DNA of 64,000 bases from Ichthyophis bannanicus (GCA_033557465.1 CM066032.1:445282270-445346269), one strand, 5' to 3'. Counted from the first letter of the stretch, positions 24,200-34,400 are shown. Numbers and translations: made by a program. The notes: a model not told the origin generated them from the sequence alone.

Positions 24200-25039
24200 T
24201 TAAGCCCCACAGTGAAAAGGATGCCAAAGGGATACAGCCAGCGGTATCGGACATTCTCCCTCCGCAGGAGTGTTGTGACCGGCTGCATTTCTCGTCTCCC
24301 GCTGCAAAGTTCCAGCAGCCAAATCCGGGAAAATCTGTATGTTATATCCTTGCCAGACAAAGTCCCTGCGATTGCGCATCAAGGTAAGGATCCGCTCTTT
24401 AATTTTAAAGTCTGCCATACACAGCACTATGTCCCGCGGCCGATTGGGCCTACTGGGGCCCAGGGCCCGGTGGGCCCGAACCAAATGCAGCCCCCCCTGC
24501 ACCAGCTCAGTCCCGGAGTCAATCAGGACAGTCTGTAGTATTGCGCAAGCCACCTTCTCACTGTCCACAAACTCTTTTTCTTCGGGCACCCCCCGTAGGC
24601 GTAAATTGTTCCTTCGGGACCGATTTTCAAGGTCCTCCAGCTTCAACATGATCGTGTCCTTCCACGCCGCCGTTTCCTTAAGCGTGCTTTCCACCACGTT
24701 CTGCCGGGTGTCCAACCGGCCCAGCTGCTGCTCTTGAGCCTCGAGACGCTGTCCCAGCTCTCCCATCTCCTCCCGCAGGGCGGCACACAGATCCCCGACC
24801 TCCGTCCTCACTGCCTGCATTTCGGTTTTAAGCTCACCGAACCAGCCCTGCAATTCCACTCTCGTCACATTCTGCACCAGCGTCTTGGCCTGCGCTGGAG
24901 CCTCACTCCACTGCCCCCTCCGATCTAGCACCTCGCCGTTTCCCGCGCTTTGTCCCACCATCTTCTTCTCAGCCGCCGTGGATTTCGCGCCCCCATAAGC
25001 GAACTCCTTCAAGTCTGCCGCTTTCTTCCTCGTCGCCAT
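24200..25039 (-). CDS. L1/Tx1 ORF1p, intact reading frame
   Basis: The ORF1 RNA-binding protein of the LINE has an uninterrupted frame. I place the start at the ATG at 25,039 (MATRKKAADLKEFAYGG), because upstream in-frame text looks like 5' UTR; the frame gives about 280 residues. Residues of roughly 80-150 form a heptad-rich coiled coil (EMGELGQRLEAQEQQLGRL). The RRM-like part has NLRLRGVPEEKEF, and the C-terminal domain has RAHRALGPSRPNRPRDIV and IQIFPDLAAGT. ORF1p trimers coat LINE RNA in the cytoplasm. Its C-terminal 30 or so residues look unlike the usual end and may reflect a late frameshift. Expression is unproven. Confidence 0.75.
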   Translation of the reverse strand: MATRKKAADLKEFAYGGAKSTAAEKKMVGQSAGNGEVLDRRGQWSEAPAQAKTLVQNVTRVELQGWFGELKTEMQAVRTEVGDLCAALREEMGELGQRLEAQEQQLGRLDTRQNVVESTLKETAAWKDTIMLKLEDLENRSRRNNLRLRGVPEEKEFVDSEKVACAILQTVLIDSGTELVQGGLHLVRAHRALGPSRPNRPRDIVLCMADFKIKERILTLMRNRRDFVWQGYNIQIFPDLAAGTLQRETRNAAGHNTPAEGECPIPLAVSLWHPFHCGA

Positions 25040-25168
25040 ATGGATCAGGAAGCACTCCCCCACCAGCTCCTGTGTTTGCTCGGGGATACTCAAGCTCGGA
25101 CAGGGGAAATTTTGTATACACGTGAGCTGCCCTCCAGAGCTCTCAGTTTAAGCTGCCATTCCAGTCGA

Positions 25169-25176
25169 TGACGTCA
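25169..25176. promoter_or_regulatory. CRE-like site in the L1/Tx1 5' UTR
   Basis: TGACGTCA, the palindromic CREB/ATF consensus, lies 130 bp upstream of the ORF1 start and about 10 bp from the element's 5' end. It could be part of an internal promoter; that is inference from position. Confidence 0.4.
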
Positions 25177-25184
25177 CTTCCTCC

Positions 25185-25990
25185 CACAGCACTGTTTTTG
25201 ATGGCAGCACTGTGCAGTTTAAGGAATGAAAATCATAAGTAGGTGCGCTGACATGCAAGGAGGAGCAGCAGTGTAGCACAATGGTTAAGACACTGACCAA
25301 TGGTGCAGGAGTTGTGGGTTCAATCCCCCACTGTGCCTAATGAAGAAGGCTGTCTGAAGCATTACCTGTTATAGGTAATATTGCTGTAGGGGGCATTTTA
25401 TTTTTATTTTAATTAGTGCTGCCAGAAAACACACCCTCAAAGTATTATAACATAAGGTGCTGCATAAGGCGCCTCATAGGGTACCCCAGAGGGCACATTT
25501 TAAAGTGCACTGTCCGCCACGGCACCCTACAATGTTGCTGAAAGGGTGGCCTATAGGGCGCCATATAGGGTGCCCTATCAGGCACAGCAAGGTCATAGCA
25601 CTGTGTTTGATGGCAGCACTGTGCATTTAAACGCATGGAAATCTGAAGTAGGTGCGCTGACATACAAGGAGGAACAGCAGTGTAGCACAATGGTTAAGGC
25701 ACTGACTGCTGATACAGGGGTCATGAGTTTGCTCCCCAGTGTGCCTAATACGTAAAGCTGGCTGAGGCATCAGCTTTGCAATGTATGTATTGTTTCCTGC
25801 AGCACTTCATTTGTATTTTATTAATTGCTGCCAGCAAACACGCCCTCACGTGCCGTAACTGAAGGTGCCGCATAAGGCACCCTATAAGGCACTCCATAGG
25901 GCACATTATAAAGTGCACTGTCCGCCATGGCACCCTAAAATGTCCCCTATAGGGCACCCTATAAGTCGCTCCACAGGATAACGTATAGTG
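25185..25990 (+). repeat. Tandem cassettes of about 400 bp with tRNA-like heads
   Basis: Each cassette has GTGCGCTGACAT, a tRNA-like module (25,267 and 25,677, 409 bp apart), GGCTGxCTGAxGCAT, a T-rich stretch, a GCCAGxAAACAC block, and a GGCAC/GTGCC palindromic part with AAAGTGCACTGTCCGCC. The first cassette (18,960-19,266) is the same unit, now separated by the L1 insert. The head keeps both pol III boxes, TAGCACAATGG and GGTTCAATCCC, in the 25,267 copy. Confidence 0.75.
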
Positions 25991-26146
25991 CACCTTATAT
26001 GGACGTTAACCATAAGGTGCCCTAAAGTGCGCCCTATAAAGCGCCCTCTGAGGCATCTTATGGGTACAGTATGCAGAGAGTGTTTTTGCTGGCAGCAATA
26101 ATGTACATTAAAAAGAGATAATGCTTTGGGCAATCCTATCAAATAA

Positions 26147-26214
26147 CCCCACTGTGGGTTTGAACCCATAACCTCCAGCTCCACAGGCAGTGACGTAACC
26201 AGTGGGCTACAGCT
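26147..26214 (-). repeat. tRNA-like module, minus orientation
   Basis: The minus strand has TAGCCCACTGGTTACGTCAC (A-box-like) and GGTTCAAACCC (B box) about 40 bp apart. The same module, inverted with its whole context, is at 33,967-34,036 in copy 2 of the family. Confidence 0.65.
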
Positions 26215-26219
26215 CTATA

Positions 26220-27880
26220 GCTACTAGCAAGCCCCTGGCTGGCTGTAGAGGGACTGCACGTCACCATAAGACAGTCTGCTGTGGTCACCAGGATAGGGTT
26301 AGGCCACCCGTACCCATGATGCACTGCACATGCAAATCAGCTGTCCACAGATGAACACAAGATGGGCAATGCACCCCCACAGCACCTCGGCCTGGTAGGG
26401 GGAACTGACCATGTCCAGCCCCACAGCACCTTGGCCTGGTAGGGGGTACTGACCGTGTTTGTTACTGGCACAGAGTAGCTACACACCGTCACATTGTGCG
26501 GGTACTGTGCTCACCCTGAGTGTGCGGTGGGGCGCCCAGCACTAGGTCCACAGCACCTTCCATGACAGAAATAGGCCATGCTGCAGGTCCCCAGCAGTGC
26601 TAATGTGTGAGATAGGTAGTTTCATGCAGAAACACCTTGGATATATCTGTCTGTTTCAGTCAGGTGTAGCCCCTATGGACCCCTAGGAGGATCATGTACC
26701 ACCACCACCCTCCTCCTCCAGGGCTGAGGGTGGCAAACAGGGTCTCCCATCAACAGATGCACATTCTACCTCCCTGCAATGGTGGCAGTAGAGGGGACCA
26801 TCAACCCCAGTCCTGCTGGGGAACAGACACCCCACAGGGCAGTCAATGCAGCTCTGTACACATCCATTACACAATAGCAGACAGACATTAGGCCTGGATA
26901 TGCTAAGCTGCACCCCACCACTATCTGATATTCTCCTGCAGCAAGCCTTTAGCCGCTACACCCTGCAAGGCAATCCATCAAGACACATACCAGCTGCAAA
27001 CAGTCTGCTAGCAAGTCCATAGTGCATGTTCCTGGTGGAAATGCATGCACCCAGAACTGGGATGTCAGCATACACAACAAGCAGATAAGTCAGTGACTGG
27101 GCTCCAAAAGGAAACCCATAAATATCACATGAAAGAAATACTATATAGCACTATGGGGGTGCCTAGCCATGCTGTGGTCACTGCACAGTCAGGGTGAGAG
27201 TGATCTCCCAGCAGGACATGCTGAGGCCACCCTGTCTGTGTAGGTGGTGGCCGGACACTAAAATGTCCCAGCCAGTGCCCTATGCCCTGTGCAGATGCAT
27301 CCTGGCCAGGCCACCCTGTCCGGGCTATACCCATGGTACCTTGCTCCTCATTATGCACATTGGCAGGCCAATACTGGCAACAGTGCTGACAGTGTGGGCT
27401 GTGGAGGGTGTTTGCAGCCACCACACACTGGATAGACAGACAGACCCCCCACACCTATGCCAGCATTGTGCTACTATAGAGGAGTTTAGCAGCCCTGGCC
27501 ACCACACCAGTCCTGGGCACAGTACAGGCATGGATATGGTACGCAATACTGTTGGGGGTCACTCCCCAGGGTGGTAAACACTGTCAGAGACCAGACCTGA
27601 AGCACACACCACAGACATCAGAAAGGTTGTTATGATGGAGCTCATTCAGCAAACTGTGCTTAACGTAGGAATTGCTATCTGCCAGTAATCATAGCAAACG
27701 TTTGATAGCTGTGTACCGTATACCCAGTTGTAGGGTGGCATTGCTAAGGTATGCAAGTGCTAGTATTGGGAGATGCACGCAGGGCCCAATGTCCTGCCTC
27801 TCCAGGAGGCATTGGCCAATGGGGCCTGTGGGTGTGGGTGTGGGTGTGTCTGCCCCTGTTGGCTGCTGCTTTACGGCAGA
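26220..27880. other. Interior of Harbinger-like copy 1, non-coding
   Basis: No transposase or other coding domain is visible. The stretch matches copy 2 in reverse: GCGCCCAGCACTAGGTCCAC (26,531) against GTGGACCTAGTGCTGGGCGC (33,675), and GTGCAGATGCATCCTGGCCA (27,290) against TGGCCAGGATGCATCTGCAC (32,818). It is therefore conserved family sequence rather than random filler. Confidence 0.6.
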
Positions 27881-28076
27881 GGTTCCCAACTCCAGTCCTG
27901 GTGTGCCAAACACTGTTCGGGTTTTCATGCTGTCCCTCATGAATATGCATGAGATACATCTGCATACCATGGGGGTGGTGCTTAGATATGCAGCACAGGC
28001 ATCTTTATTAGAGGCAGCATGGAAACTGAATGGTGTTTGGCCCTCCAGGACTGCATTTGGGAGACTCTGCTCTAGG
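27881..28076. mobile_element. hAT-like MITE
   Basis: The ends are inverted and near-perfect: GCAGAGGTTCCCAACTCCAG at the left and, on the other strand at the right, GCAGAGTCTCCCAAATGCAG. The core CTCATGAATATGCATGAGAT is palindromic. This layout is common among non-autonomous hAT elements. I did not find a clean 8-bp target duplication. Confidence 0.55.
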
Positions 28077-28870
28077 TAATGCGCCTGTTTATGGTGTCTG
28101 TGCTCGGTGGGGTAAAATATAGGTGTCTTAACCATGCGTATGTTCTCTGCAATAAAGGTTTGTCCTTACTATCATGGTTTAGTTGTGGGAAAAATATGTG
28201 GACTGGATTGGCAGCAGCCCCAGCTGGGCTTTGAACCTGTGACCTTCTGTTCTTGCACACACTGTCTGTGTGCACTGCACCACCGTGTTGCCACAGATAT
28301 GCTGTATTCCCTGGGGAGTCCATGACTGTACATCCGACAGGGCCTGTTTGTTGCAGTGCACGGTACCCACCTGGACAGGGCTAAGCCATGGTCTGCTGTT
28401 GCCACCAGCTGCTGCCACCTCCACCACCAGTACCGCTCCATCCTTAGATTGGAGACAGCATAAACCCTGAAGGATTTGTGGCCCTCCAGGACTGCATTTG
28501 GGGGAATCTGCTCTAGGTAATGTGCATGTTTCTGGTGTCTGTGCTCTGTAGGGTAAAATAGAGGTGTTTGAGCCATGATTATGTTCTCTGCAATAAAGGT
28601 TCGTCTTTACTATCACGATATAGTTGTGGGTAAAATATGGGGACTGGATTGGCAGGAGCCGCAGCTGGGGCTTGAATCTGTGACCTTCTGTCTCCAAACA
28701 CAGTGGTTGTGTGCACTGCACCTCCGTGTTGCCACAGAGACAGTGCATTCCCTGATGATACCATGACTCTTTGTCCGGCAGGGCCTGTCTGTTGCAGTGC
28801 ATTGCACCCACCTACACAGGGCTAGGCCATGGTCTGCTCTGGGCAGCTGCCACTGCCCCCCTTCACCTCC
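28041..28870. repeat. 441-bp tandem duplication
   Basis: CCCTCCAGGACTGCATTTGG occurs at 28,041 and 28,482, and GCCATGGTCTGCT at 28,386 and 28,827, both 441 bp apart. The unit includes the right end of the hAT-like MITE and a tRNA-like module, so the duplication came after the MITE insertion. The two copies have diverged by substitutions. Confidence 0.85.
28217..28296 (-). repeat. tRNA-like module, minus orientation (first of a duplicated pair)
   Basis: On the minus strand, GGTGCAGTGCACACAGACAG precedes GGTCACAGGTTCAAAGCCC, a B-box-like site. Its duplicate is 441 bp to the right (28,658-28,737). A related module is on the plus strand at 32,300-32,379. Confidence 0.5.
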
Positions 28871-29942
28871 AGTACCCCTGTGCCACCATGCTGACATGCC
28901 CTTCTGCTGGTGGTGCTGGTGGTACGCAGTCTCAGGCCATCCTGTGTGTGGGTAGGCGGCTGCCTATGGTGCGGGTTCTGGGGTAGGGGTGCCTGCATAT
29001 CTGTCCGCACGTCCCCCAATCACTGCCTGCCAATTTCTGTGCCCTTGGGGGAACCTGCTGGGTACTGTCCCCTGTGACACTGTGCTAAACACTCTCGTGC
29101 CCATGTTGGGCCCTCATCAGTTGCTGTCTAGCTGCTGTTCAGTTTCAGTATTCCTAAGTGTCATCTAGGCATCGGCCTAGTCCGCACTGTGCCCCAGCTG
29201 CACCACAGCATGTGCCGCCTGCAGCCCTCTGAATCTCCTTTCCCAGCATCTGTCCAGTTGCCCATTCCGACCTGCCCACCCTGCTGTTGTGGAACATGTG
29301 CATGCCATAGGTAACCTGTCCAATGGAGAGGGAAACCCTGATCAGTGTTATTTCACTGCGGGATCATTCACCTTATATGGGGACGGAGCGTAGACCCTTC
29401 TAAAATTCATATTTATTTTTTGGGGCTTTGTTGGGAGTGCTTTTTGATGTTTCCCATTACTCTCAGTATTGCCCAGCTTGCTTATGATTTTTTTATATTT
29501 TGTTGGGGTCATTTTTAATGTTTATTTGCCCTTTTGTTCCGTGCACATGTATCACACTGCTCACTTTTTGTAGGTTTCCCTGGTTTTGCTGTACATTGCT
29601 GACAGAAATGGTTTCTCTTCCCTTTAAATCGGCTCTACCGCGAGGTTTTCACTCGCGGTATTTTTTTGCTTGAATTTCAGCCCCGCTCGTGTGCGGGGAG
29701 CCTCTCCCCTCCCACTCTCCACCCATTAACCCCGTCTCTCCGCCCCTGGGGAGCCTTCCTCCGCCCTCCGAGAGCCTTTCCACGCCTTTATCGCACATCA
29801 GCGCGCCGCGCACATGAGCGGGTACTTTAGTGCGGTGCGCACGTGTGCGGGGCACAAAAACGCATGATTAGCGTGCGCTAAGGTACCTTAGTGCACGCTA
29901 TTGTGCGCCGCGCACTTGAGCGCAGTTTAGTAAACATACCCC
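28871..29942. other. Right part and GC-rich subterminal region of Harbinger-like copy 1
   Basis: No gene. ATTGCTGACAGAAATGGTTT (29,594) is matched in reverse by copy 2 near 31,860, showing corresponding ends. From 29,640 the sequence is GC-rich with GCGCGCCGCGCACATG-type palindromes leading into the terminal repeat. Confidence 0.6.
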
Positions 29943-29966
29943 TTAGAATTATATGACACCAAACAT

Positions 29967-31126
29967 TTACAAGGAAACTGTAGATGAAAAGCGGCTCCCA
30001 AAGCCAAGACACCAGGTTTCAGCAAGCAAAAACTGTTTTCGCTGTTTTTGAGTTTCTTTGGTCACCTTCGGAAAAATTGAAATCTTCCGATGAAACAGTT
30101 GGGAGCACTTAGTATAGAACAAACACAACAACCAGTCTCTATCGGAAGCAAGAGCAAACGTGACTAGCAAAGTAGAAGTTTCAATATCAGATGACTCAGG
30201 AGATTGCAGCGTCTGAAACATTCAAAACATCCATTTTAGGAATCCCATCAGCTGGCTCTTCTGATCTTCTACTTGTTGGTAAATAATATGCCTTCATAAT
30301 AGGTGCCATTAATTCCACCAACACGGCCAAATCCTGAACCATGTATTACTTAAATAGCTCAGCAGCCGCAACTCTCTTTAACTTTGGAAAATTCAAAAGA
30401 CAAACTTAGCAGCTCAAGCAGCATTTTCTAAGACTTCCAGCTTAGCACGAAGCAATATATTATCTTTAATCAACGCCGCACTAGTATATACAACAGAATT
30501 AAAAATCTTCTCATTGTCCTCAGCCTTACGCTGAACATTATCAGTTATAGTCATATATTTGTCCAGTTTCTTATTAACCGCACCAACCTGAGCAGAAAGT
30601 CCAACAGCCTGTCATGCAACCGCATCTGAGAGAGTGGAAATAGCCTCCCAAATGCTGTCAAAAGTGATTTTCTGTGGAAGTACTAATGAGAAAAGTTCAA
30701 GTCCAACCTCGGGGGTAGATACCAAGACACCATGATCATTACTCTCCCTTCCGGGCAGACTTGGGGAAGCCTCCAATGAAGCATTCACCTGAGAAACAGG
30801 AGAAACCAAGAAATCTGCTCCAAATGTCTCTGCCGGCAGATCCCCCGCAGGCGAATCCTGGGCGCCGCTTTCCGACCCCAAAGAAACACCAGCCAGCGGA
30901 GCAGGGACAGCTGAAGCAAAGATTGAAGGCAGAGATTGCTTGTTGGGAAACAGAGTCACTTCCAGGTTAGGCAGTGGAGCGAAAACCTCTTGAAGCTCCC
31001 CTGCAGTGACCCGCGAATCTCCCGCTTCTCAGCGTCAGGCAATGAAACAAACCGATCCATAAGACCAGAAACCGGTGGCAAGGGCTACGCAGGGGAAGCC
31101 CTAGTCTTTCCTTTTCTTTCTGGCAT
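29967..31126 (-). pseudogene. HAL1-like ORF1 relic
   Basis: On the minus strand: ATG at 31,126 (MPERKGKTRASPA, then a stop in codon 14), GLMDRFVSLPDAEKREIRGS, a linker rich in serine and proline (30,959-30,700), and a coiled-coil-like stretch (GLSAQVGAVNKKLDKYMTI, about 30,600-30,530; LIKDNILLRAKLEVLENA). The C-terminal RNA-binding part has TLLVTFALASDRDWLLCLF and KISIFPKVTKETQKQRKQFL (30,190-30,010). Order and content match Tx1-type L1 ORF1. At least two frameshifts and several stops are present. No ORF2 sequence follows before the tail. Confidence 0.75.
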
Positions 31127-31186
31127 TACAAAACTAGAGCAAACATCTCACACAGCCATCTTGGAGTAAGCACCACCCCTCCTCAA

Positions 31187-31200
31187 ATGTAGCAATTTCT
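31187..31200. repeat. Target-site duplication, right copy, of the HAL1-like insert
   Basis: ATGTAGCAATTTCT is identical to 18,371-18,384. Tc1 sequence resumes directly after it. Confidence 0.9.
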
Positions 31201-31592
31201 GAGAAAAGAAAACAAAATATGACCTGGACAGGATTAATGGCACCCTTCACTAATATTTGGTTGCACAACCCTTAGCAGTGATGACAACCTCCAAATGTTT
31301 CTTGCAGCCATCTATACATTTCGTACATCTGTCTGTTGGTAGCTTCTCCCACTCTTCAACTGCGATTTGTTCCAGCTCGTGAATGTTTCCAGTATTCCTT
31401 TTACCAATGGCAGATTTCAGCTCTTTCTAAAGGTTCTCGGTTGGATTAAGATTCAGACTCATTGTTTGCCAGTTTAAAACAGTCCATTTGTTCCTTTTTA
31501 ATCATTGTTTTGTATTTTTGGATGTATGTTTTGGGTCATTGTCCTGCTGGAGGGCCATTACCTTCGACCCAGACTTAGCTTTCTGACACTAG
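31201..31592 (-). pseudogene. Tc1 transposase, C-terminal catalytic part
   Basis: The minus strand gives QQDNDPKHTSKNTKQ, the block with the second catalytic aspartate, then SLNLNPTENL, the block with the final acidic residue, then ELKSAIGKRNTGNIHELEQI and KCIDGCKKHLEVVI. This is the normal end of a Tc1 DDE transposase. A stop replaces the usual tryptophan after NPTENL. The upstream (N-terminal) parts are at 34,535-34,836 and 35,117-35,487. Confidence 0.9.
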
Positions 31593-32299
31593 GGGGCATG
31601 TTTACTAAACTGCGGTAATGTAGCAGCGGCTATGTTAAGGCGCATTATGTAACGTTAACGCGCCTTTATATTACATAACGTGCCTTAATGTTCCCGGCCG
31701 TGGTAAGTCTGGCAGAGGGTGGAGAGAGGGCGGAGAGAAGGGGTCAATGGGTGGGGAGTGGGCGGGGAGAAGCCCCTTCCACACTAATGCGGAGAAATTA
31801 AGAGCTGAATCCTAACGCAACTGAAAACCTGGCGTTAGCACACATTTGCAAGAGAGAGAAACCATTTCAGTGTCAGCAATGTACAGCGTAGGCAGGGAGC
31901 TCAAGAAAGGTCATAGTAGTGCTCCATTTGCAGCAACAGCATAGTGCCCTGGTATGAAAGGCCACTATGGTGATGGCGCAAATGGGGCATGGGGGCTGCA
32001 GGCTGGTCATGCAGTGGGGGATACTGGGGCACAGGGTGGACTAGGCGGTTGCCGAGGTGGCACATAGGAATGCAGAAACACCTTAGGCAGCCGCCCACCT
32101 GCCCCCTGGATGGCCTGGGATAGCGCACCGCCAGCATATGGTCATGGTAGCATGACAGAGGGGGTGGGTGATTGTGCTGGAGGGAGCTGTGGCACCCGCC
32201 TGCAGTGGACCTAGGCCATGCCCTGTACCAGTACGAAGTGTGCAGTGCAACAGAAGAGGTCTGGCCGAGGAATGTAAGGGTAGCCCCAGGGACCACTAT

Positions 32300-32379
32300 G
32301 CTGCTGTGGAAACAGTTTGGTGCAGTACACTCAGCCAGCATGTCCAAGAGCAGAGGGTCAGAGGTTCAGGTCCCATCTG
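32300..32379 (+). repeat. tRNA-like module (Harbinger-like copy 2)
   Basis: TTTGGTGCAGTACACTCAGC (A-box region) and GGTCAGAGGTTCAGGTCCC (B-box region) are about 45 bp apart. It is the counterpart of the minus-strand modules at 28,217 and 28,658. Confidence 0.5.
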
Positions 32380-33966
32380 TGGATCCTGTCGAGCATCTCC
32401 CTATAGTTTTAGCCCACAATGCAACCACAACAACAACATGGGCAAACCCCAACACAGTGGTGCACAGGGGTACGGACACCCACTCACAAGGGCTCCACTA
32501 TCCACAGCTTCATGGAGTATTAGGCTGTTGGCCCCAGCACAGAGCTGCAGTTATCACCAGAGCACTACTACTACCCCCTTCACAGATTAGCAATGTCGGC
32601 ACTGTGATCAGGACCAATGCAGCAGGTAGGGTTGTCAACCACCTCCATCTCTGCACAATGCTGAGATAGGTGTTGGAGTGTGCGTATGTCTCTCCATTGT
32701 TTTGTGTCTGCCAACACCTCACTGAGCCCACATTGCTCACACTGCTTCCAGCATTAGCCTGCAAATGTGCATAACGAGGAGCAAGGTATTGTGAGTATGG
32801 CCCAGACAGGGTGGATTGGCCAGGATGCATCTGCACAGGGTGGAGGGCAATGGCTGGGACACTGTAGTGCTCGACCACCACCTGAATGGACAGGGTGGCT
32901 ACAGCACGTCATGCTGGGCGGTCACTCTCTCTCTGACCAAGCAGTGACCATGGCATGTCTATGTTCCCACATAGTGCCACACATTATTTGTTTCCAGTGA
33001 TACCTCTGTGTTCCTGGTTTTGGGGCCCAATCATGGAGATACCTCCTTGGTGTCTGTGCTGTGCATCCCACCTCTGGATGCACAGGGTTTTCCTGTGAAC
33101 ATGCACTATGGACTGGTTAGTGGGCTGTCTGCAGTTCGCCTGTGCATGGTGGGAACACCTTGTAGGATACTGCAGGTGCAGTCTGACTGTGCTGTTTGTT
33201 GATGAATGGCAGACTGAGGTGTGGGGCAGTTGAGCCTTCCCCTGCCTACCCCAAGCATCATTGCTGGTCTGCAATGGTCACAGGTATAGCACTGGCGCAG
33301 CAGCCCTGGAGGGCTGTCATCCACCAGCAGAACTGTGGTTGCTGGTACTGCAGCCATGCTGCAGGGTACAGCCACCTGTCCCACCACACCCTCATCTACA
33401 AAAAGGCGTGAATGAGGCCCTTTGGGATATATAGCACATAACACTTACACCAATAGTAGCAGTGCTACATAGCTCTCATGCGAGTCTAGACACCCTACTG
33501 CCCTAATAACAAGTACCTATGGCAGCCAGACCTTAACACCAGGTACGCACTAATCTAGGTGGTGTCCGGTCCCACAGGGCCACATGTAGCTTTGGCTGCA
33601 CTGCTGGGAACACCTGTCACATACTGGCAGTGCAGGGGATGTGCAGCAGGACCTATCTCTAGCACCACATGTACTGTGGACCTAGTGCTGGGCGCCCTTC
33701 CTATCCCTCAGGGTGAACACGGAACCTGCACAATGGCATGGTCTGTAGCTACTCTGTGCCAGTATCATGCACTGTCAGTCCATCTTACCACGCTGCAGTA
33801 CCGGAGAGGTGCAGACCCCATTTGGTGGTCAGCTGTAGGCCGCTGTTCTACATGTGCAATGCATCATGGGTGCTGGTGGGGTTACCCTATCCTGGCACAC
33901 AGAGCAGTCGGTTTGTGCAGTGACCTACAGTCCTTCTCTACCTAGCCATTGCTGTGCAACAGGCCA

Positions 33967-34036
33967 TAGAGGTATAGCCTACTGGTTAGTACACTGACAT
34001 TCTAGGTGGAGGTCATGGGTTCGATTTCTCATTGTC
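33967..34036 (+). repeat. tRNA-like module with intact pol III boxes
   Basis: TAGCCTACTGG (33,975-33,985) fits the A box exactly, and GGTTCGATTTC (34,019-34,029) is close to the B box, at tRNA spacing. It has no convincing anticodon arm or CCA end, so I call it tRNA-like rather than a tRNA gene. Confidence 0.65.
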
Positions 34037-34129
34037 CCCTCCTGTCCAAGGCAGATATTTTGCTTGTTATATCTTTGCAGATCCATGCTGCCAGCCCATA
34101 GTACCCTCACCACAGTTGCCATCAATCCT

Positions 34130-34400
34130 AATAAGGCATTATAAGGCTCCTAATTAGGCACGTTACAAGGTACCTTATTAGGCACAGTACAAGGCACGTT
34201 ATAAGGCACCTTATTAGGCACAGTACAAGGCACGTTACAAGGCACCTTATTAGAAACAGTGCAAGGCACGTTATAAGGCACCTTATTAGGCACAGTACAA
34301 GGCATGTTATAAGGCACGTTACAAGGCACCTTATTAGGCACAGTACAAGGCATGTTAAGGCACGTGCCTTGTACTGTGCCTAATAAGGTGCCTTATAATG
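34130..34400. repeat. AGGCAC/GTGCCT repeat array with inverted end
   Basis: Alternating units such as AAGGCACCTTATTAGGCAC and AGTACAAGGCACGTTA repeat with a period of roughly 60 bp. From about 34,365 the order is inverted (GTGCCTTGTACTGTGCCTAA), so the array can fold into a long hairpin. Copy 1 has looser GGCAC/GTGCC-rich text at the corresponding place (25,860-26,060). Confidence 0.85.

Larger units (their letters stand above)
19267..25184 (-). mobile_element. L1/Tx1-type LINE, near full length, reversed
   Basis: A poly-T tail at the left, a 5' UTR at the right and perfect 15-bp target duplications define a 5.9-kb element. It keeps ORF1 (25,039-24,200) and every ORF2 domain: endonuclease, RT and C-terminal cysteine/histidine motif, in about eight frameshifted pieces. 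Base composition is much more GC-rich than the surroundings, with long C-runs on the plus strand at 23,500-23,850. It inserted into one of the tandem cassettes of the Harbinger-like element, so it is the innermost and youngest layer of the nest. Confidence 0.92.
18754..29942. mobile_element. Large Harbinger-like non-autonomous transposon, copy 1
   Basis: The ends are inverted: GGGGTATGTTTACTAAA at 18,754 and TTTAGTAAACATACCCC ending at 29,942. They are flanked by TTA (18,751-18,753; 29,943-29,945), the 3-bp duplication usual for PIF/Harbinger. Without the L1 insert (19,267-25,199) it is about 5.3 kb. No transposase ORF is visible. Subterminal parts are GC-rich with palindromes (for example CATGCGCTAATGTGCG and its complement, 18,858-18,907). 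The interior holds at least six tRNA-like modules, a hAT-like MITE and a 441-bp tandem duplication. The element at 31,593-34,531 is the same family in reverse. Confidence 0.75.
18385..31186 (-). mobile_element. L1-type element with ORF1 only (HAL1-like), split by a Harbinger-like insert
   Basis: A poly-T start (18,385) is the reversed poly-A tail, and 14-bp target duplications flank the unit. With the Harbinger-like insert removed (18,754-29,945) it is about 1.6 kb. On the minus strand it has a 5' UTR, an ATG at 31,126 opening MPERKGKTRASPA, a full ORF1 relic and a short 3' tail, with no endonuclease or RT sequence. ORF1-only L1 derivatives (HAL1, 'half-L1') are known from mammals. This looks like the same design from a Tx1-like L1. 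It must have relied on another LINE's ORF2. Confidence 0.75.

Noticed and set aside
25185..26060. CRISPR-like array
   Set aside because: Repeats are about 400 bp and palindromic parts of a transposon; there are no short repeats with unique spacers, and the DNA is eukaryotic.
27672..28811. ORFs of 100-210 codons inside the Harbinger-like element, considered as a transposase
   Set aside because: No DDE or Myb-like motif; the frames cross a MITE and the 441-bp duplication, and the text repeats with it.
18967..34036. True tRNA genes at the tRNA-like modules
   Set aside because: Both pol III boxes are present in several, but no consistent cloverleaf, anticodon arm or acceptor pairing could be drawn, and they recur as parts of repeats.
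34150..34353. 67-codon minus-strand ORF with VPCTVPNKVP repeats
   Set aside because: A translation of the AGGCAC array; the peptide repeat only mirrors the DNA repeat.
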